Source: an uncultured Flavobacterium sp. (GTDB lineage Bacteria; Bacteroidota; Bacteroidia; Flavobacteriales; Flavobacteriaceae). From it: a stretch of 64,000 bases of DNA. The translations under genes were made by a program, and so were the position numbers. The notes under the pieces are model-generated. The model was not told the origin of the DNA. It did not search any database and saw nothing but the letters and a program-made list of their open reading frames with translations. The stretch spans positions 1 to 64,000 of the forward strand of contig NZ_CAMLDD010000008.1 of NCBI RefSeq assembly GCF_946478785.1, read 5' to 3'. This document shows, piece by piece, positions 24,686-34,097 of this stretch. Each line of letters begins with the position of its first letter. The first letter of the stretch is position 1.

Positions 24686-25692
24686 TGATTTATATTCGAA
24701 TTGATAAAAAACAAAATATAACTTCTTTAATGTTATCAAATAGAGACATTATTCTAAAGAATAGGGAAAAACAGCTCTTTATAAATGAAAAAAACATTTA
24801 TGAGAACGTTGATGACTTTTTCATTTCGGCAGATAATGAATTCATATTATTTAATATTATAGATGGTTGTATTTCTTTAAAAAAAGATTTAACATTTACT
24901 CAAAAAGCTTCTCGCTTCTTTTTAAAGGTTACCACAAATTGTGATAATTTAACATTTCAAACTGATATTGAATCTAATACCTATTTATTTCTAAATAATA
25001 ATAAATTAGAAAAGGAAATAGAATTAATTTCTAATTACAATTGGGAATTTATTTTTTGTGATCACAATACTTTTTTTTTGTATGATAAAATTATTCTTAA
25101 AGCAATCTCATATCCAACATGTAAAAATACCTGGAAAATTCTATTACAAGAATATGGTGAAATCAGAAAAATATTAGGAGTCAAAGAAGAAAAAATTTGG
25201 GTATCTATATATCGTGGAGGCATTAATAAAGACAAAAATATTTTACTCGCTTTAGACATTGTTAGCGGTGAGGTAGTATACCAATCACCCTCAGAATATG
25301 ACCTTTCAGATTGGTTTATAGAACTACTCTCTGAGAAAAATTCCATTCTGAGTATTTACGGAAAAATGAGCACACATCAAGCCGATAGCCCATTTGTAGA
25401 AATAAATGCCACAACAGGAGCCGTTATTCGCAACCACCGCATAGAAAGTTTGTATCTCGAAAATTTAAAAATAGGTTTTTGGAAAGTCTTAGACAATAAA
25501 ATATATTTTACAGCAAACAAAGACACGCTTCACGGCAGGCATATAGGTATTTTAGATTATAACACCTTAGAGATACTTTGGCAAACAGAAATATCTGACC
25601 TCCGGGGTACTTTTAAAGATTTCCAAGTTTCAGATAACAAAATTTATGCATTAGATACAGGCAATCAATTACATATTTTTGAAAAAGAATAA
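24685..25692 (+). CDS. Beta-propeller protein, probable immunity protein
   Basis: A 335-residue cytoplasmic protein with no signal peptide. Repeated blade-like units are visible in the second half: L-L-A-L-D-I-V-S-G-E-V near 190, F-V-E-I-N-A-T-T-G-A-V near 237, I-G-I-L-D-Y-N-T-L-E-I-L-W-Q-T near 290, and K-I-Y-A-L-D-T-G near 322. These resemble PQQ/WD40-type propeller blades. The first half is less regular. Its ATG overlaps the stop of the toxin fragment, so the two were once translated together. A cytoplasmic immunity protein fits a toxin that acts inside the cell, such as a nuclease. The gene is intact though the toxin is broken. Confidence 0.6.
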   Translation: MIYIRIDKKQNITSLMLSNRDIILKNREKQLFINEKNIYENVDDFFISADNEFILFNIIDGCISLKKDLTFTQKASRFFLKVTTNCDNLTFQTDIESNTYLFLNNNKLEKEIELISNYNWEFIFCDHNTFFLYDKIILKAISYPTCKNTWKILLQEYGEIRKILGVKEEKIWVSIYRGGINKDKNILLALDIVSGEVVYQSPSEYDLSDWFIELLSEKNSILSIYGKMSTHQADSPFVEINATTGAVIRNHRIESLYLENLKIGFWKVLDNKIYFTANKDTLHGRHIGILDYNTLEILWQTEISDLRGTFKDFQVSDNKIYALDTGNQLHIFEKE

Positions 25693-25755
25693 ATGTATAT
25701 ATAAAGCTTTTTACTGTCCCCCCACTCGTCCTCGTTTATCATCATATCTGGTACT

Positions 25756-26000
25756 TGCAACGAGTACCTACTTAAATTATGAAAACAAATCAGAGCGTTT
25801 GCAACGCGGATCATTAAAAAAGAAGCATTTTTTAAAACAAATGCTTCTTTTTTTTTATAATAACTCATTGAAATAAAAATATCATTGAAAATATAAAGTT
25901 ATTGATAGTACTGTTAAAACTTTTTAAGAATGTATGTTTATATAATGCCGCGTTGCAAACGCTTTATTTTCGTTACTTAAGTCAGTAGGTACTCGTTGCA
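25756..26000. repeat. Nested inverted repeats around a hairpin
   Basis: Two pairs of exact inverted repeats are nested. The outer pair is 17 bases (25756-25772 with 25984-26000, core TGCAACGAGTACCTACT). The inner pair is 15 bases (25795-25809 with 25948-25962, core GCGTTTGCAACGCGG). GTTGCAAACG-type words recur in both and once more at 26062. The structure resembles the end sequences of a small non-coding mobile element or REP cluster. No open frame here looks real. The gap 25693-26189 holds only this element and two terminators. Confidence 0.6.
25820..25856 (+). terminator. Terminator after the beta-propeller gene
   Basis: AAGAAGCATTT and AAATGCTTCTT are exact arms with an 8-base loop, followed by a long T-run. 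It lies inside the nested repeat element. Confidence 0.7.
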
Positions 26001-26061
26001 AACGAGCACCAGCATGTCTAAGTAAGACCAGAGACCGTTATGCTAGTCCGCCTAATATGAT

Positions 26062-26076
26062 GTTGCAAACGCTTTA
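26062..26076 (+). repeat. Direct repeat of the GTTGCAAACG word
   Basis: GTTGCAAACGCTTTA here is identical to 25952-25966 in the nested repeat element. Confidence 0.55.
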
Positions 26077-26120
26077 ATTAATTATAGTCATGAGTAAATT
26101 TTTCTAAACTAGCAATCACA

Positions 26121-26156
26121 AAAAAATGCAAGACCAAAATTGATCTTGCATTTTTT
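26121..26156. terminator. Terminator after the PfpI-like gene
   Basis: AAAAAATGCAAGA pairs with TCTTGCATTTTTT around a 10-base loop. The A-run gives a T-run for the minus-strand gene that ends at 26190, and the plus side also ends in T. Confidence 0.7.
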
Positions 26157-26189
26157 ATAATTAGACAAATCTAATTAAAACATCTTTTT

Positions 26190-26738
26190 TTACACTGTCT
26201 GACGTTCGTGTTTTCCTTCTTTAATTTCTTCTACCATTTTTTTATTAAAAGCGGGCAAATCATCAGGGTTTCGGCTGGTCACCAATCCATTGTCTACGAC
26301 TACTTCTGAGTCTTCCCATTCTGCTCCGGCATTTATCAAATCGTTTTTCACAGAGAAGAACGACGTTACTTTTCGGCCTTCTAAAACATCCGCATCTACC
26401 AGAATTTGAGGGCCGTGACAAATAGCCGCTACAGGTTTTTTACTTTCAAAAAAGGCACGTACAAAATTTACTGCAGCCTCTTCTCTTCTCAATAAATCAG
26501 GGTTTAAAACTCCTCCCGGAAGAACCAAAGCATCGTAATCTGCTTCATTTGCCTGATCTAATACTACATCAACATTATATTCGTTGCTCCAGTTACCGTC
26601 TTTCCAGGCTTTGATAGTGCCTGATTTCAAACTGATAATATCGGCGTTCCATCCTTGCTCTTCAAGATAGGCTTTAGGCGATGACAATTCTGATTCTTCA
26701 AAACCGTTTGTTGCTAATATGGCTATATTCTTTTTCAT
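26190..26738 (-). CDS. PfpI/DJ-1 family protein
   Basis: A 182-residue member of the type 1 glutamine amidotransferase-like PfpI/DJ-1 group. The nucleophile elbow is A-A-I-C-H-G-P-Q near residues 103-110, and the preceding strand holds L-V-L-P-G-G-V-L-N-P-D. The glutamate of the triad is expected in G-F-E-E-S-E-L-S-S-P near residue 12. Proteins of this group act as proteases, glyoxalase-type deglycases or stress chaperones; which applies cannot be told from sequence. Upstream and downstream genes are not functionally linked to it. Confidence 0.88.
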   Translation of the reverse strand: MKKNIAILATNGFEESELSSPKAYLEEQGWNADIISLKSGTIKAWKDGNWSNEYNVDVVLDQANEADYDALVLPGGVLNPDLLRREEAAVNFVRAFFESKKPVAAICHGPQILVDADVLEGRKVTSFFSVKNDLINAGAEWEDSEVVVDNGLVTSRNPDDLPAFNKKMVEEIKEGKHERQTV

Positions 26739-26974
26739 AATTTTAAATATTAAAACGTTATTAATTTGATTTGATTAAAATTAGTTATTTCACACAGTGA
26801 GTGAAAACAGACGATGTTAAACCTTTCTTTAATAAAAGTTAATAAATTGAACTTCAGGTTTTTATTAAAGATTAAATTAAAATTATATAAGATTAATGTC
26901 ATTCAGTTTACTATTTTATAGCATGAAAGCCAGGAAAATAATTCTATACATGGAATTAAGTGCCAAAATTAAAA

Positions 26975-27095
26975 ATGCATTCCTCGCTTGTCATAATACA
27001 TGATACTTGTTCAGAACGAGTATAGTGTTTGAAGCATAAACTCATTATAACATGAAGATTTCTTAAATCAAATACTTCTGTTTTTTTATTTCGTA
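26975..27095 (+). repeat. Degenerate copy of the repeat element at 25720-25860
   Basis: This stretch follows the same order of words as the element upstream: C-C-T-C-G then a CATAATAC-like word, G-A-T-A-C-T-T-G, A-A-C-G-A-G-T-A, and finally a hairpin with GAAG and CTTC arms followed by seven T, where the first copy has AGAAGCATTT and AAATGCTTCT. The rest of the gap 26739-27204 shows no gene; TATATTTG at 27108 could be a -7 element for the next gene. Confidence 0.4.
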
Positions 27096-27204
27096 ATTTT
27101 TTTAAATTATATTTGAAGAAATGGATAATTTTAAAGTTTTGTATTTCTTACTTTTATTGTTTGTTTTTCAAATCTTAAAATAAATTTCTTTTCAAATCTG
27201 TATT

Positions 27205-27861
27205 ATGTTCCAAAAAACAACCTTTGCCTTATCGTTTCTTTTAGTCTTAAATTCATGTGCGGTTCAGCAAAAAAGGGTATCAATGGATGACTGGTATGCT
27301 TTTACAAAGTCCAGTACCGAAAGACAACAACCTTCAGAAGCTTATGAATTCTCTGATGGAATGATCAGGATGTATGGCAAAACCAACGGCTATCTGATGT
27401 CTAAGAAAAGTTATCAGAATTTTGAATTGAGCTTTGCATACCGTTGGAACATCGAAGAGAAATATAAAACTAAGAACAAGAAAAACAGCGGCGTTATGTA
27501 CAACATTCCCGCCGATTATCCTGATAAAATATGGCCGAAAGGAATTCAGTTTCAGATCAAAGAAAATACTACGGGCGATTTTATCTTTCTGGATCAGGTC
27601 ACTGCAAAAGTAAATGGGAAACTGGTTGAAGCCGGTGCCAGCGTAACATCACCAAAATTTAGCGAAAACGAAAAACCTTATGGCGAATGGAATGCTGTTG
27701 TTATCAGGTCCTTTAACGGAAAAATCACCCAATACCTGAACGGAAAACTGGTAAATGAAGCTACAGAAGCTTCGGCCACGGAAGGCAAAATTTCGCTGAA
27801 TTATGAAGGCGCCCCTATTGATTTTAAAGATATTATGATCAAAAATATTTCGAAAGAGTAA
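27205..27861 (+). CDS. DUF1080 (3-keto-disaccharide hydrolase-like) lipoprotein
   Basis: A 218-residue lipoprotein with lipobox V-L-N-S-C (Cys18). The mature part fits the DUF1080 concanavalin-like fold: F-E-L-S-F-A-Y-R-W, N-S-G-V-M-Y-N-I-P, K-G-I-Q-F-Q-I-K-E-N and the closing E-W-N-A-V-V-I-R with Y-L-N-G-K-L-V. Proteins of this fold act on or bind sugars and some hydrolyse 3-keto-disaccharides. It is convergent with the LuxR-type gene that ends 4 bases away. Confidence 0.82.
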   Translation: MFQKTTFALSFLLVLNSCAVQQKRVSMDDWYAFTKSSTERQQPSEAYEFSDGMIRMYGKTNGYLMSKKSYQNFELSFAYRWNIEEKYKTKNKKNSGVMYNIPADYPDKIWPKGIQFQIKENTTGDFIFLDQVTAKVNGKLVEAGASVTSPKFSENEKPYGEWNAVVIRSFNGKITQYLNGKLVNEATEASATEGKISLNYEGAPIDFKDIMIKNISKE

Positions 27862-27864
27862 AAA

Positions 27865-28638
27865 TCAAACCTCAACAAGTCCCATGACGTATGCTGTTTT
27901 TAAGGCTTCTGTTGTATTGGCGACCTGCATTTTCTGTATTATATTTTGTCTGTGCCGACGGACTGTATAGACTGAAATACTGAGCTGATCAGCAATGCTG
28001 TTACTGTTGTTCCCTTCAGCCAGAAGCTTAAGGATTTCCAGTTCTCTTTTGGAAAGCAGGGTTTGCTTATACCGCTGGTATTTTTCGGAAGCAATAATTT
28101 CGCCTGTCTGCATATTTATAATGCTGCCATCAATACCAGTTCGTAGCTGAAAATCGGCTGATGGGGCATAGAGACAAAGGGCAAGCCAGATGCTTCCGTT
28201 GGGATTTTTTTTAAGATACATTGTCCGATGGTTGATATAGCCCGGATTTATGGTATCTGATGTTCGTAAACGGCTAAAAGTACTGTATTTTCGGTATTCA
28301 GTATCCGGCAGATTTTTAAGATATTGAAAATACTGCAGTTCTAAGGCATGACGTTCCGTAACATCATCCCGATTTATTTTATTGAAAATACAATCCTCAA
28401 AAGCAGAATCAATAACGGAATTTGCAGATGGAAGACCAAAATATTCACCAAAATTACCTGCGTAAATATAACTGCAATCTGCCTGAAAATCTGAAAGTAC
28501 CGCCACGCACTGTTCGATAGCCACATAAGCGGAAACAGCATCCTTATACTCTTCTATATCAAGGATTTCTTCTTCCAGAAACTTTTGTTTCAATAAAACA
28601 GCAGTTAGTTGATCTTCGATGGATTCATTTGGCATCAT
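27865..28638 (-). CDS. LuxR-type helix-turn-helix transcription regulator
   Basis: A 257-residue regulator. The C-terminal HTH covers about 192-250, with L-S-K-R-E-L-E-I-L-K-L-L-A-E-G and I-A-D-Q-L-S-I-S-V-Y-T-V-R-R-H-R, the usual LuxR/GerE pattern. The N-terminal 180 residues form an unrecognised sensor, perhaps PAS-like (F-Q-A-D-C-S-Y-I-Y-A-G-N-F near residue 52 and a strand with G-S-I-W-L-A-L-C). It lies between two sugar-binding-like lipoproteins, divergent from the one at 28739, and could control that gene. Confidence 0.85.
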   Translation of the reverse strand: MMPNESIEDQLTAVLLKQKFLEEEILDIEEYKDAVSAYVAIEQCVAVLSDFQADCSYIYAGNFGEYFGLPSANSVIDSAFEDCIFNKINRDDVTERHALELQYFQYLKNLPDTEYRKYSTFSRLRTSDTINPGYINHRTMYLKKNPNGSIWLALCLYAPSADFQLRTGIDGSIINMQTGEIIASEKYQRYKQTLLSKRELEILKLLAEGNNSNSIADQLSISVYTVRRHRQNIIQKMQVANTTEALKTAYVMGLVEV

Positions 28639-28738
28639 AGTTTTAATAAATTGGTTAATTTTACGTATTGCAGTTGTTGTAAAGCAAAAGTAAATTTGAA
28701 AAATTAAATTATGATTTTAATTTCTAACAAAAAATTTT

Positions 28739-29497
28739 ATGAAAACAAAATTTCTTACTTATTGTACTTTGTTCAGCATTCTCTTCGTTTCATCCTGCGA
28801 AAAAAGTGCTAAAAAAAATAATGAATCTATACCCGAAAACGGCATTTCAAAATCTACAGATTCTGCTTTTGTCCGCGGTACAACCTGCGATATAAAACTG
28901 ACCAAAATTCATTTTACAAAATCTGTCAATGGAGCTGATACGCTCGCAAAAGTTGACACCAAAAACAACATCCTGTTTTATGTAGGCGAGAAAAAAGATT
29001 ATTTTTCGGACCCCAACAATAAATTATCCAACAATACTGCGCCGATTCTCTTGTCTAAACTGGACAATACCAAACCTTTTACGATTACCGCAAAAGTAAG
29101 TCCTGAATTTACTAAAAAAGGCCTCTACAATGCCGGTGTCCTTTATTTGTATGTGCATGACAATTTTTATCAGAAATTTTGTTTTGAACAGGATGAACGC
29201 GGCAATCACAGGATGGTCACGGTTCGTACAATCGGGACTTCTGATGATAATAATCATGATGTCGTAAAACAAAAAACCGCTTATATGAAAATTTCATCCG
29301 ATACTCATACAGTTGCCAGCTATTATTCACTGGATAATAAAAACTGGCAATTGGTACGCTTATACCAAAATAATTATCCTGCATCCATCTGGGCAGGAAT
29401 CAGCGCACAATGCCCGGTTGACAAAGGAACGACCAGTTACTTTGAAGATGTTTCCTTGGAACAAAAAAGCGTAAAGGATTTCCGGTTAGGAATTTAA
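28739..29497 (+). CDS. DUF1349-like concanavalin-fold lipoprotein
   Basis: A 252-residue lipoprotein with lipobox L-F-V-S-S-C (Cys20). The mature part resembles the DUF1349 fold, with F-T-I-T-A-K-V-S-P near 95, Y-N-A-G-V-L-Y-L-Y-V-H-D near 115, and S-Y-Y-S-L-D-N-K-N-W-Q-L-V-R near 195. This beta sandwich is common in predicted carbohydrate-binding proteins of Bacteroidota. The gene is divergent from the LuxR-type regulator (100-base gap). Confidence 0.75.
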   Translation: MKTKFLTYCTLFSILFVSSCEKSAKKNNESIPENGISKSTDSAFVRGTTCDIKLTKIHFTKSVNGADTLAKVDTKNNILFYVGEKKDYFSDPNNKLSNNTAPILLSKLDNTKPFTITAKVSPEFTKKGLYNAGVLYLYVHDNFYQKFCFEQDERGNHRMVTVRTIGTSDDNNHDVVKQKTAYMKISSDTHTVASYYSLDNKNWQLVRLYQNNYPASIWAGISAQCPVDKGTTSYFEDVSLEQKSVKDFRLGI

Positions 29498-29649
29498 ATT
29501 TCAAACATATAATATCATTTAAAATACAAAACAGTTTTTTGTTTTTCCTTACCCTACCTCTCCATACGAGTGAAAGCAAACACTCGAAGCAAAGGAGCGG
29601 AGTTAAAAATCGGATTGTTTTATATTTTGTAAACGGGATTACTTCATAA

Positions 29650-29682
29650 AAAAACTCCAAAATAATAAGTTTTGGAGTTTTT
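29650..29682. terminator. Bidirectional terminator
   Basis: AAAAACTCCAAAA and TTTTGGAGTTTTT are exact arms around 7 bases, with A-run and T-run on the two sides. It lies between the lipoprotein gene at 28739 and the convergent kinase gene. Confidence 0.75.
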
Positions 29683-29702
29683 AGTTTATCTAAAAAATGA
29701 TC

Positions 29703-32700
29703 TTAATCTTCGTTTACTGGAATATAAATATCAAAAGTGGCTCCCTTGTTTTGTTCTCCGCTTGCTGTAATAAATCCGTTGTGGTTTTCTACTATTTTTT
29801 TAACAATAGCCAAGCCAATTCCGGTTCCTGTATATTCGAGTTTTCCGTGTAAACGCTGAAAGACTTCGAATATTTTTGCGCTGTATTGCTGATCAAAACC
29901 AATTCCGTTGTCTGATACGCTAATATGGCAATAATCGGTACTGGCTTTCGCCTTTTCATTATTTATGGCTGCCCCTTTAACTATCCTGCTGTCAATTTTT
30001 ACTACAGGCGGTATATCAGGTTTAGAGAATTTGACAGCATTGCTGACAAGATTGTACAACAATTGCCTAAACTGAAACGGGATAAGATCAACTACACAGG
30101 TTTTATGTTTTTCAATGATAGCCCCCTTTTGCTCGAGTTCTTCTTTCAGGTCTTCTTTTACCTCATCGATTATTTTAGACAAATCAGTTTTTTCGAACAC
30201 CCTTTCCTGGACATTAGTTCGTGAATAAGACAAAAGGTCATTAATTAAAGTCTGCATTCGCTTAGCTGCATTCTGCATCCTCTGAAATTTATCTTTTCCA
30301 ACATCCGACAAATTATCAGATTCCCTTTCTATGATCTGGGTGGCGAAGGTCTGGATTTTTCTGAGCGGTTCTTGCAAATCATGGCTTGAGATGTAAGCAA
30401 AAGACTGCAGTTCCTTGTTCATCTGCTCCAGTTCTGCATTTTTTTGCTCAAGCTCTAATGCATTTAACTTCAATTTGTCATCGGCCTTCTTTTTTTCTGT
30501 TAAATCATGAGTCACTTTTGAAAATCCAATGACATCATTTTTTTTGTTATGAACAGCGGTGATAACAACACTTGCCCAGAAAAGGGTACCGTTTTTTCGA
30601 ACACGCCAGCCTTCCTGTACTGCTTTTCCTTTCTCACGGGCTAATTGCAGTAACTTAAAAGGAAGATTGTTTTTTCGATCTCCTTCTGTATAAAAAACAG
30701 AAAAAGATTTTCCGATTATTTGCTCTGCTTTGTAGCCTTTTATTTTTTCTGCCCCAATATTCCAATTTTCAACAATTCCTTCGTGATTCAGGTATAATAT
30801 GGCATAATCCTGCACCTCTTCTACCATTAAATGATAACGTTCCTCACTTTTTCTAAGAGACTCATTGATCAGGTTTAATTCTTTAGTGCGCTCGCCAACC
30901 TGCTGTTCCAGTTCATGTGTAAAAGCTTTCTCGGCATGAATATCTGTAAATGCCCCAACCCACTTTATAATTTGATTCTTTTCATTTAATACTGGTTCAC
31001 CTATTACGGCATGCCATCTATAAGTACCGTCTTTTCTCAAAATCCTGACATCAGCTCTGTAACTCTCTCCTGTTGCCAGTGAGTGTCCCCATATTTTTGC
31101 ATTTTCCTGAAAATCATCAGGATGTAGCATCGCTTTCCATTCTGCTACACCATTTGGCTTAATTCCTGTGTATTCGAGCCATTTTCCTGAAGCAAATAGC
31201 GCATTCCCTTTTTCATCAGTTTCCCAGATGAGCTGGGGAATACTTTCTGTTAAAGAGCGGAATTTTTTTTCGCTTTCTTCTAATACCTGTTGATGATTCT
31301 TCAGTTCTGTTATGTCTCTGGCAGTACCTAATAATCTTTCTGGTTTGTTATTTTCCCCATAGAAAACTTTTCCTTTCGCTTCTACCCAGTGAACTGATTG
31401 ATCGTTCCATACCACTCTTGCTTCATAATGAAGATGTCCTGAATCAATTGCATGCTTAATTGCTTTTTCTCTAATATCGAGATCATCCTGATGGACATGT
31501 TTGAGTAATTGTTCGTGGGTTAATTCTACATGTTCCTTATGCCCTCCAATAATCTCAAGGTATCTTTTGGAATAGTGAAAATCGTTTGTTTTTGCATCCA
31601 GTTCCCAGATTCCAAGTTCGCTGGCTTCTACTATAATATTAAGCCGTTGTTCGTTTTGCTCTATTTTTTTTCTGGCCTGTACTTTTTCGGTTACCTCCGT
31701 AGCAGTCACAATAACACCTGAAATATTTCCATCTTCTTCCTTCAATGGATAATATAAGAAATCAAAATATGAAATTTCCAGTTTTCCATAACGGTTTAAA
31801 GAAACCGGCAATTCATTACCGTGATAAGGAGTACCTGAATTTAAAACATTTTCCAATAATACTCTTACCGATGTTTCAACCTCGGGCAAAGAATCGAATA
31901 AAGGCCTGCCTATAAAACTGTCTTCTTTCCTGTCAACCAGTTTTAGATATGCGTTATTAGCCATTTCTACCACATGGTTAGGACCTCTTAAAATAGTTAT
32001 TCCAACGGGAGCCTGCTTTACGGTATTACGGAATCGCTTATCAGCTTCTTCAATTTTTTTCTTTGCGAGGTTCAAATCAGTCAGATCAACACCCGTATTC
32101 ATCACAGCGTAGACATTACCATTTAAATCATATAAAGGTGTCAGGCTGTAATTAAAATAATAAGTTTGAAGTTTACCCTCAACTGTCAGATCAAGGGGAG
32201 TGTTTCGTGTATGGAAAGACTTTCCTGTCTGTAGAACCGTATTGATTTGTTCAAACACCAATTGATTATTGAGTTCAGGAAGCACATCTTTAAAGGATTT
32301 GCCTATGACATCATTTCCTTTTCCCCATATTTTTATGATAGAATCATTAGCCAGTTCGACTATCATTTCTTTTCCAACATATACTGCAATAGGAAAAGGG
32401 GCATTTTCTACCAACTGCCTTATTTTTTGTTCGCTTTCTTCTACTTTTGAACGGGCTATAATTTGTGATGTCACTTCTATGGCTATTGCTACTATACCGG
32501 AAGTTTTCCCATCTGCTTCTTTTAATGCCTCATATACAAAATTAAGATAAGTAGTTTCTATTTTACCGTTTCTGGGAAGATTAACAGGATACTCGTTTGC
32601 AATACATTTTTCGCCTGTTTCGTATACCTTATCGAGCAGTGACTCCATTCCCTGGGCTTTTGCTTCGGGCAAACCTTGAAACATGGGTTTGTTTAAGATT

Positions 32701-33332
32701 TCTTCTTTACTTTTTCCAAAAATCTCAAGCATCTTGTCGTTTACAATCTCTACAACATGGTTTTCACCCCTGAGTACACACATTGCTGTTGGAGCCTGAA
32801 TGATGTTATTTAAATAGCGGTTATTACTTTCCTCTAATTTTTTAAATGCAGTTACAGTTTCTGTTGTTTCTGTGCATACGACCATTACACCTGCAATTTT
32901 TTCGGATTCATCCAATACCGGGCTATAGCTGAAAGTCCAGTAAACATCTTCTAGTTTTCCGTTGCGGTATATTGGAATAAGCTGGTTCTCACTCCACACT
33001 CCTCCCTCACCGTTCAGTACCTTCTTAATAAGAGGGAATATAATGGGCCAGATCTCTGACCAGGCTTCCTCTGCTTTTTGTCCTAAAATATTTGGATGTT
33101 TTCCCTCTATTCCAAGTCTTGGACGGTAAGCATCATTGTAAAAACAAGTCAGTTCTTCTCCCCACCACAGAAACATTGGAAACTTTGAATTTAAAATAAT
33201 ACTGAGCGTAGTACGAAGGCTTTGTGGCCATAAATCCGGAGTTCCTACAGGTGTTTTACTCCAATCTTTACTTCGAATGAGTTGCCCCATTTCGCCTCCG
33301 CCTTCAAGGAAATAATGCTCTTTATTTGTCAT
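29703..33332 (-). CDS. Soluble multi-PAS sensor histidine kinase
   Basis: A 1209-residue kinase with no transmembrane segment. About seven PAS-type domains in a row can be counted, starting near residues 30, 165, 300, 430, 560, 680 and 830; the fifth to seventh carry PAC-like ends such as G-T-A-R-D-I-T-E and G-A-F-T-D-I-H. A coiled coil leads to the HisKA motif S-S-H-D-L-Q-E-P-L-R-K-I near 985. The HATPase ends the protein, with G-I-G-F-D-Q-Q and G-T-G-I-G-L-A-I-V-K-K near 1165. It has no receiver domain; the gene at 33350, 17 bases upstream, supplies one. Confidence 0.9.
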   Translation of the reverse strand: MTNKEHYFLEGGGEMGQLIRSKDWSKTPVGTPDLWPQSLRTTLSIILNSKFPMFLWWGEELTCFYNDAYRPRLGIEGKHPNILGQKAEEAWSEIWPIIFPLIKKVLNGEGGVWSENQLIPIYRNGKLEDVYWTFSYSPVLDESEKIAGVMVVCTETTETVTAFKKLEESNNRYLNNIIQAPTAMCVLRGENHVVEIVNDKMLEIFGKSKEEILNKPMFQGLPEAKAQGMESLLDKVYETGEKCIANEYPVNLPRNGKIETTYLNFVYEALKEADGKTSGIVAIAIEVTSQIIARSKVEESEQKIRQLVENAPFPIAVYVGKEMIVELANDSIIKIWGKGNDVIGKSFKDVLPELNNQLVFEQINTVLQTGKSFHTRNTPLDLTVEGKLQTYYFNYSLTPLYDLNGNVYAVMNTGVDLTDLNLAKKKIEEADKRFRNTVKQAPVGITILRGPNHVVEMANNAYLKLVDRKEDSFIGRPLFDSLPEVETSVRVLLENVLNSGTPYHGNELPVSLNRYGKLEISYFDFLYYPLKEEDGNISGVIVTATEVTEKVQARKKIEQNEQRLNIIVEASELGIWELDAKTNDFHYSKRYLEIIGGHKEHVELTHEQLLKHVHQDDLDIREKAIKHAIDSGHLHYEARVVWNDQSVHWVEAKGKVFYGENNKPERLLGTARDITELKNHQQVLEESEKKFRSLTESIPQLIWETDEKGNALFASGKWLEYTGIKPNGVAEWKAMLHPDDFQENAKIWGHSLATGESYRADVRILRKDGTYRWHAVIGEPVLNEKNQIIKWVGAFTDIHAEKAFTHELEQQVGERTKELNLINESLRKSEERYHLMVEEVQDYAILYLNHEGIVENWNIGAEKIKGYKAEQIIGKSFSVFYTEGDRKNNLPFKLLQLAREKGKAVQEGWRVRKNGTLFWASVVITAVHNKKNDVIGFSKVTHDLTEKKKADDKLKLNALELEQKNAELEQMNKELQSFAYISSHDLQEPLRKIQTFATQIIERESDNLSDVGKDKFQRMQNAAKRMQTLINDLLSYSRTNVQERVFEKTDLSKIIDEVKEDLKEELEQKGAIIEKHKTCVVDLIPFQFRQLLYNLVSNAVKFSKPDIPPVVKIDSRIVKGAAINNEKAKASTDYCHISVSDNGIGFDQQYSAKIFEVFQRLHGKLEYTGTGIGLAIVKKIVENHNGFITASGEQNKGATFDIYIPVNED

Positions 33333-33349
33333 GCGTATCCACGTAATAT

Positions 33350-33799
33350 TTAGGGTTGAAGAATAAAATTCTCTCTTTCAGGTTTTTTAAAATTATTTTC
33401 AGAAGTAACTTTAAGTGCATTGCCTATTACCTGCTTTAATTTTGAAAAATCACCCGGTTTGCGAATATAGTATAAAGCCCCTTTATCATACATTGTATTT
33501 ACAATTTCTATATCCAGAGAAGTAGAAAAGATTATTACAGGAAGTTCTTTCAATTCTTCGATAGCTTTTATTTCTGCCAGACATTCATATCCATTTTTGC
33601 GAGGCATATTTAAATCCAGAAAAAGAATATCCGGTAAATTACCCGCTGTATTAATTTCAAGAAACCCCATAAGCTCCACACCATCATTAACCGTTACAAG
33701 CTTTACAGGAAGTGAGAGTTCATCAATTGCTTCTCTAAAAAAAATACAATCATCTTCATCATCGTCTGCTAATAGAAGATTGTAAATCTGTTTATTCAT
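33350..33799 (-). CDS. Single-domain response regulator
   Basis: A 149-residue receiver protein with no output domain. The acidic pocket is D-D-D-E-D-D near residue 11, the phosphorylated Asp lies in L-F-L-D-L-N-M-P near residue 60, then come I-I-F-S-T-S (Thr/Ser position) and Y-I-R-K-P (Lys). It belongs to the Rcp1-like group that pairs with soluble PAS or phytochrome kinases. It is the first gene of a pair with the kinase and probably receives its phosphate. Confidence 0.9.
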   Translation of the reverse strand: MNKQIYNLLLADDDEDDCIFFREAIDELSLPVKLVTVNDGVELMGFLEINTAGNLPDILFLDLNMPRKNGYECLAEIKAIEELKELPVIIFSTSLDIEIVNTMYDKGALYYIRKPGDFSKLKQVIGNALKVTSENNFKKPERENFILQP

Positions 33800-34097
33800 T
33801 TTTTATGGGATAATATGGTTAAAATTTAAATACGATAAAATCTTGTAAAAATCACATTTCATTTAAGTTGTGTTTGTATTATTCTTTCAAAACAAATCCA
33901 ATCAAAAATATTTTTTTCCCTGCTAAGATAAAATTAATTTTGATATCACTAGTTACTCCTATCCCAATAAATTTAACATTTTAAGCTAAAATAACAATCT
34001 TTTTTATTTGTAATTCGGTTTATTTATTGCAAGATCTATTTTTAATTACAAAAAGAATTATCAAGCAGGTATAATGCAAAAAGACAATTAAGAAACT

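Noticed and set aside
25665..25876. Two short frames on opposite strands in the repeat element
   Set aside because: They cross a terminator hairpin and exact inverted repeats, with no protein-like composition.
29400..29660. Minus-strand 86-codon frame between the lipoprotein and the kinase
   Set aside because: It overlaps the lipoprotein gene and ends in a terminator; the composition is not protein-like.
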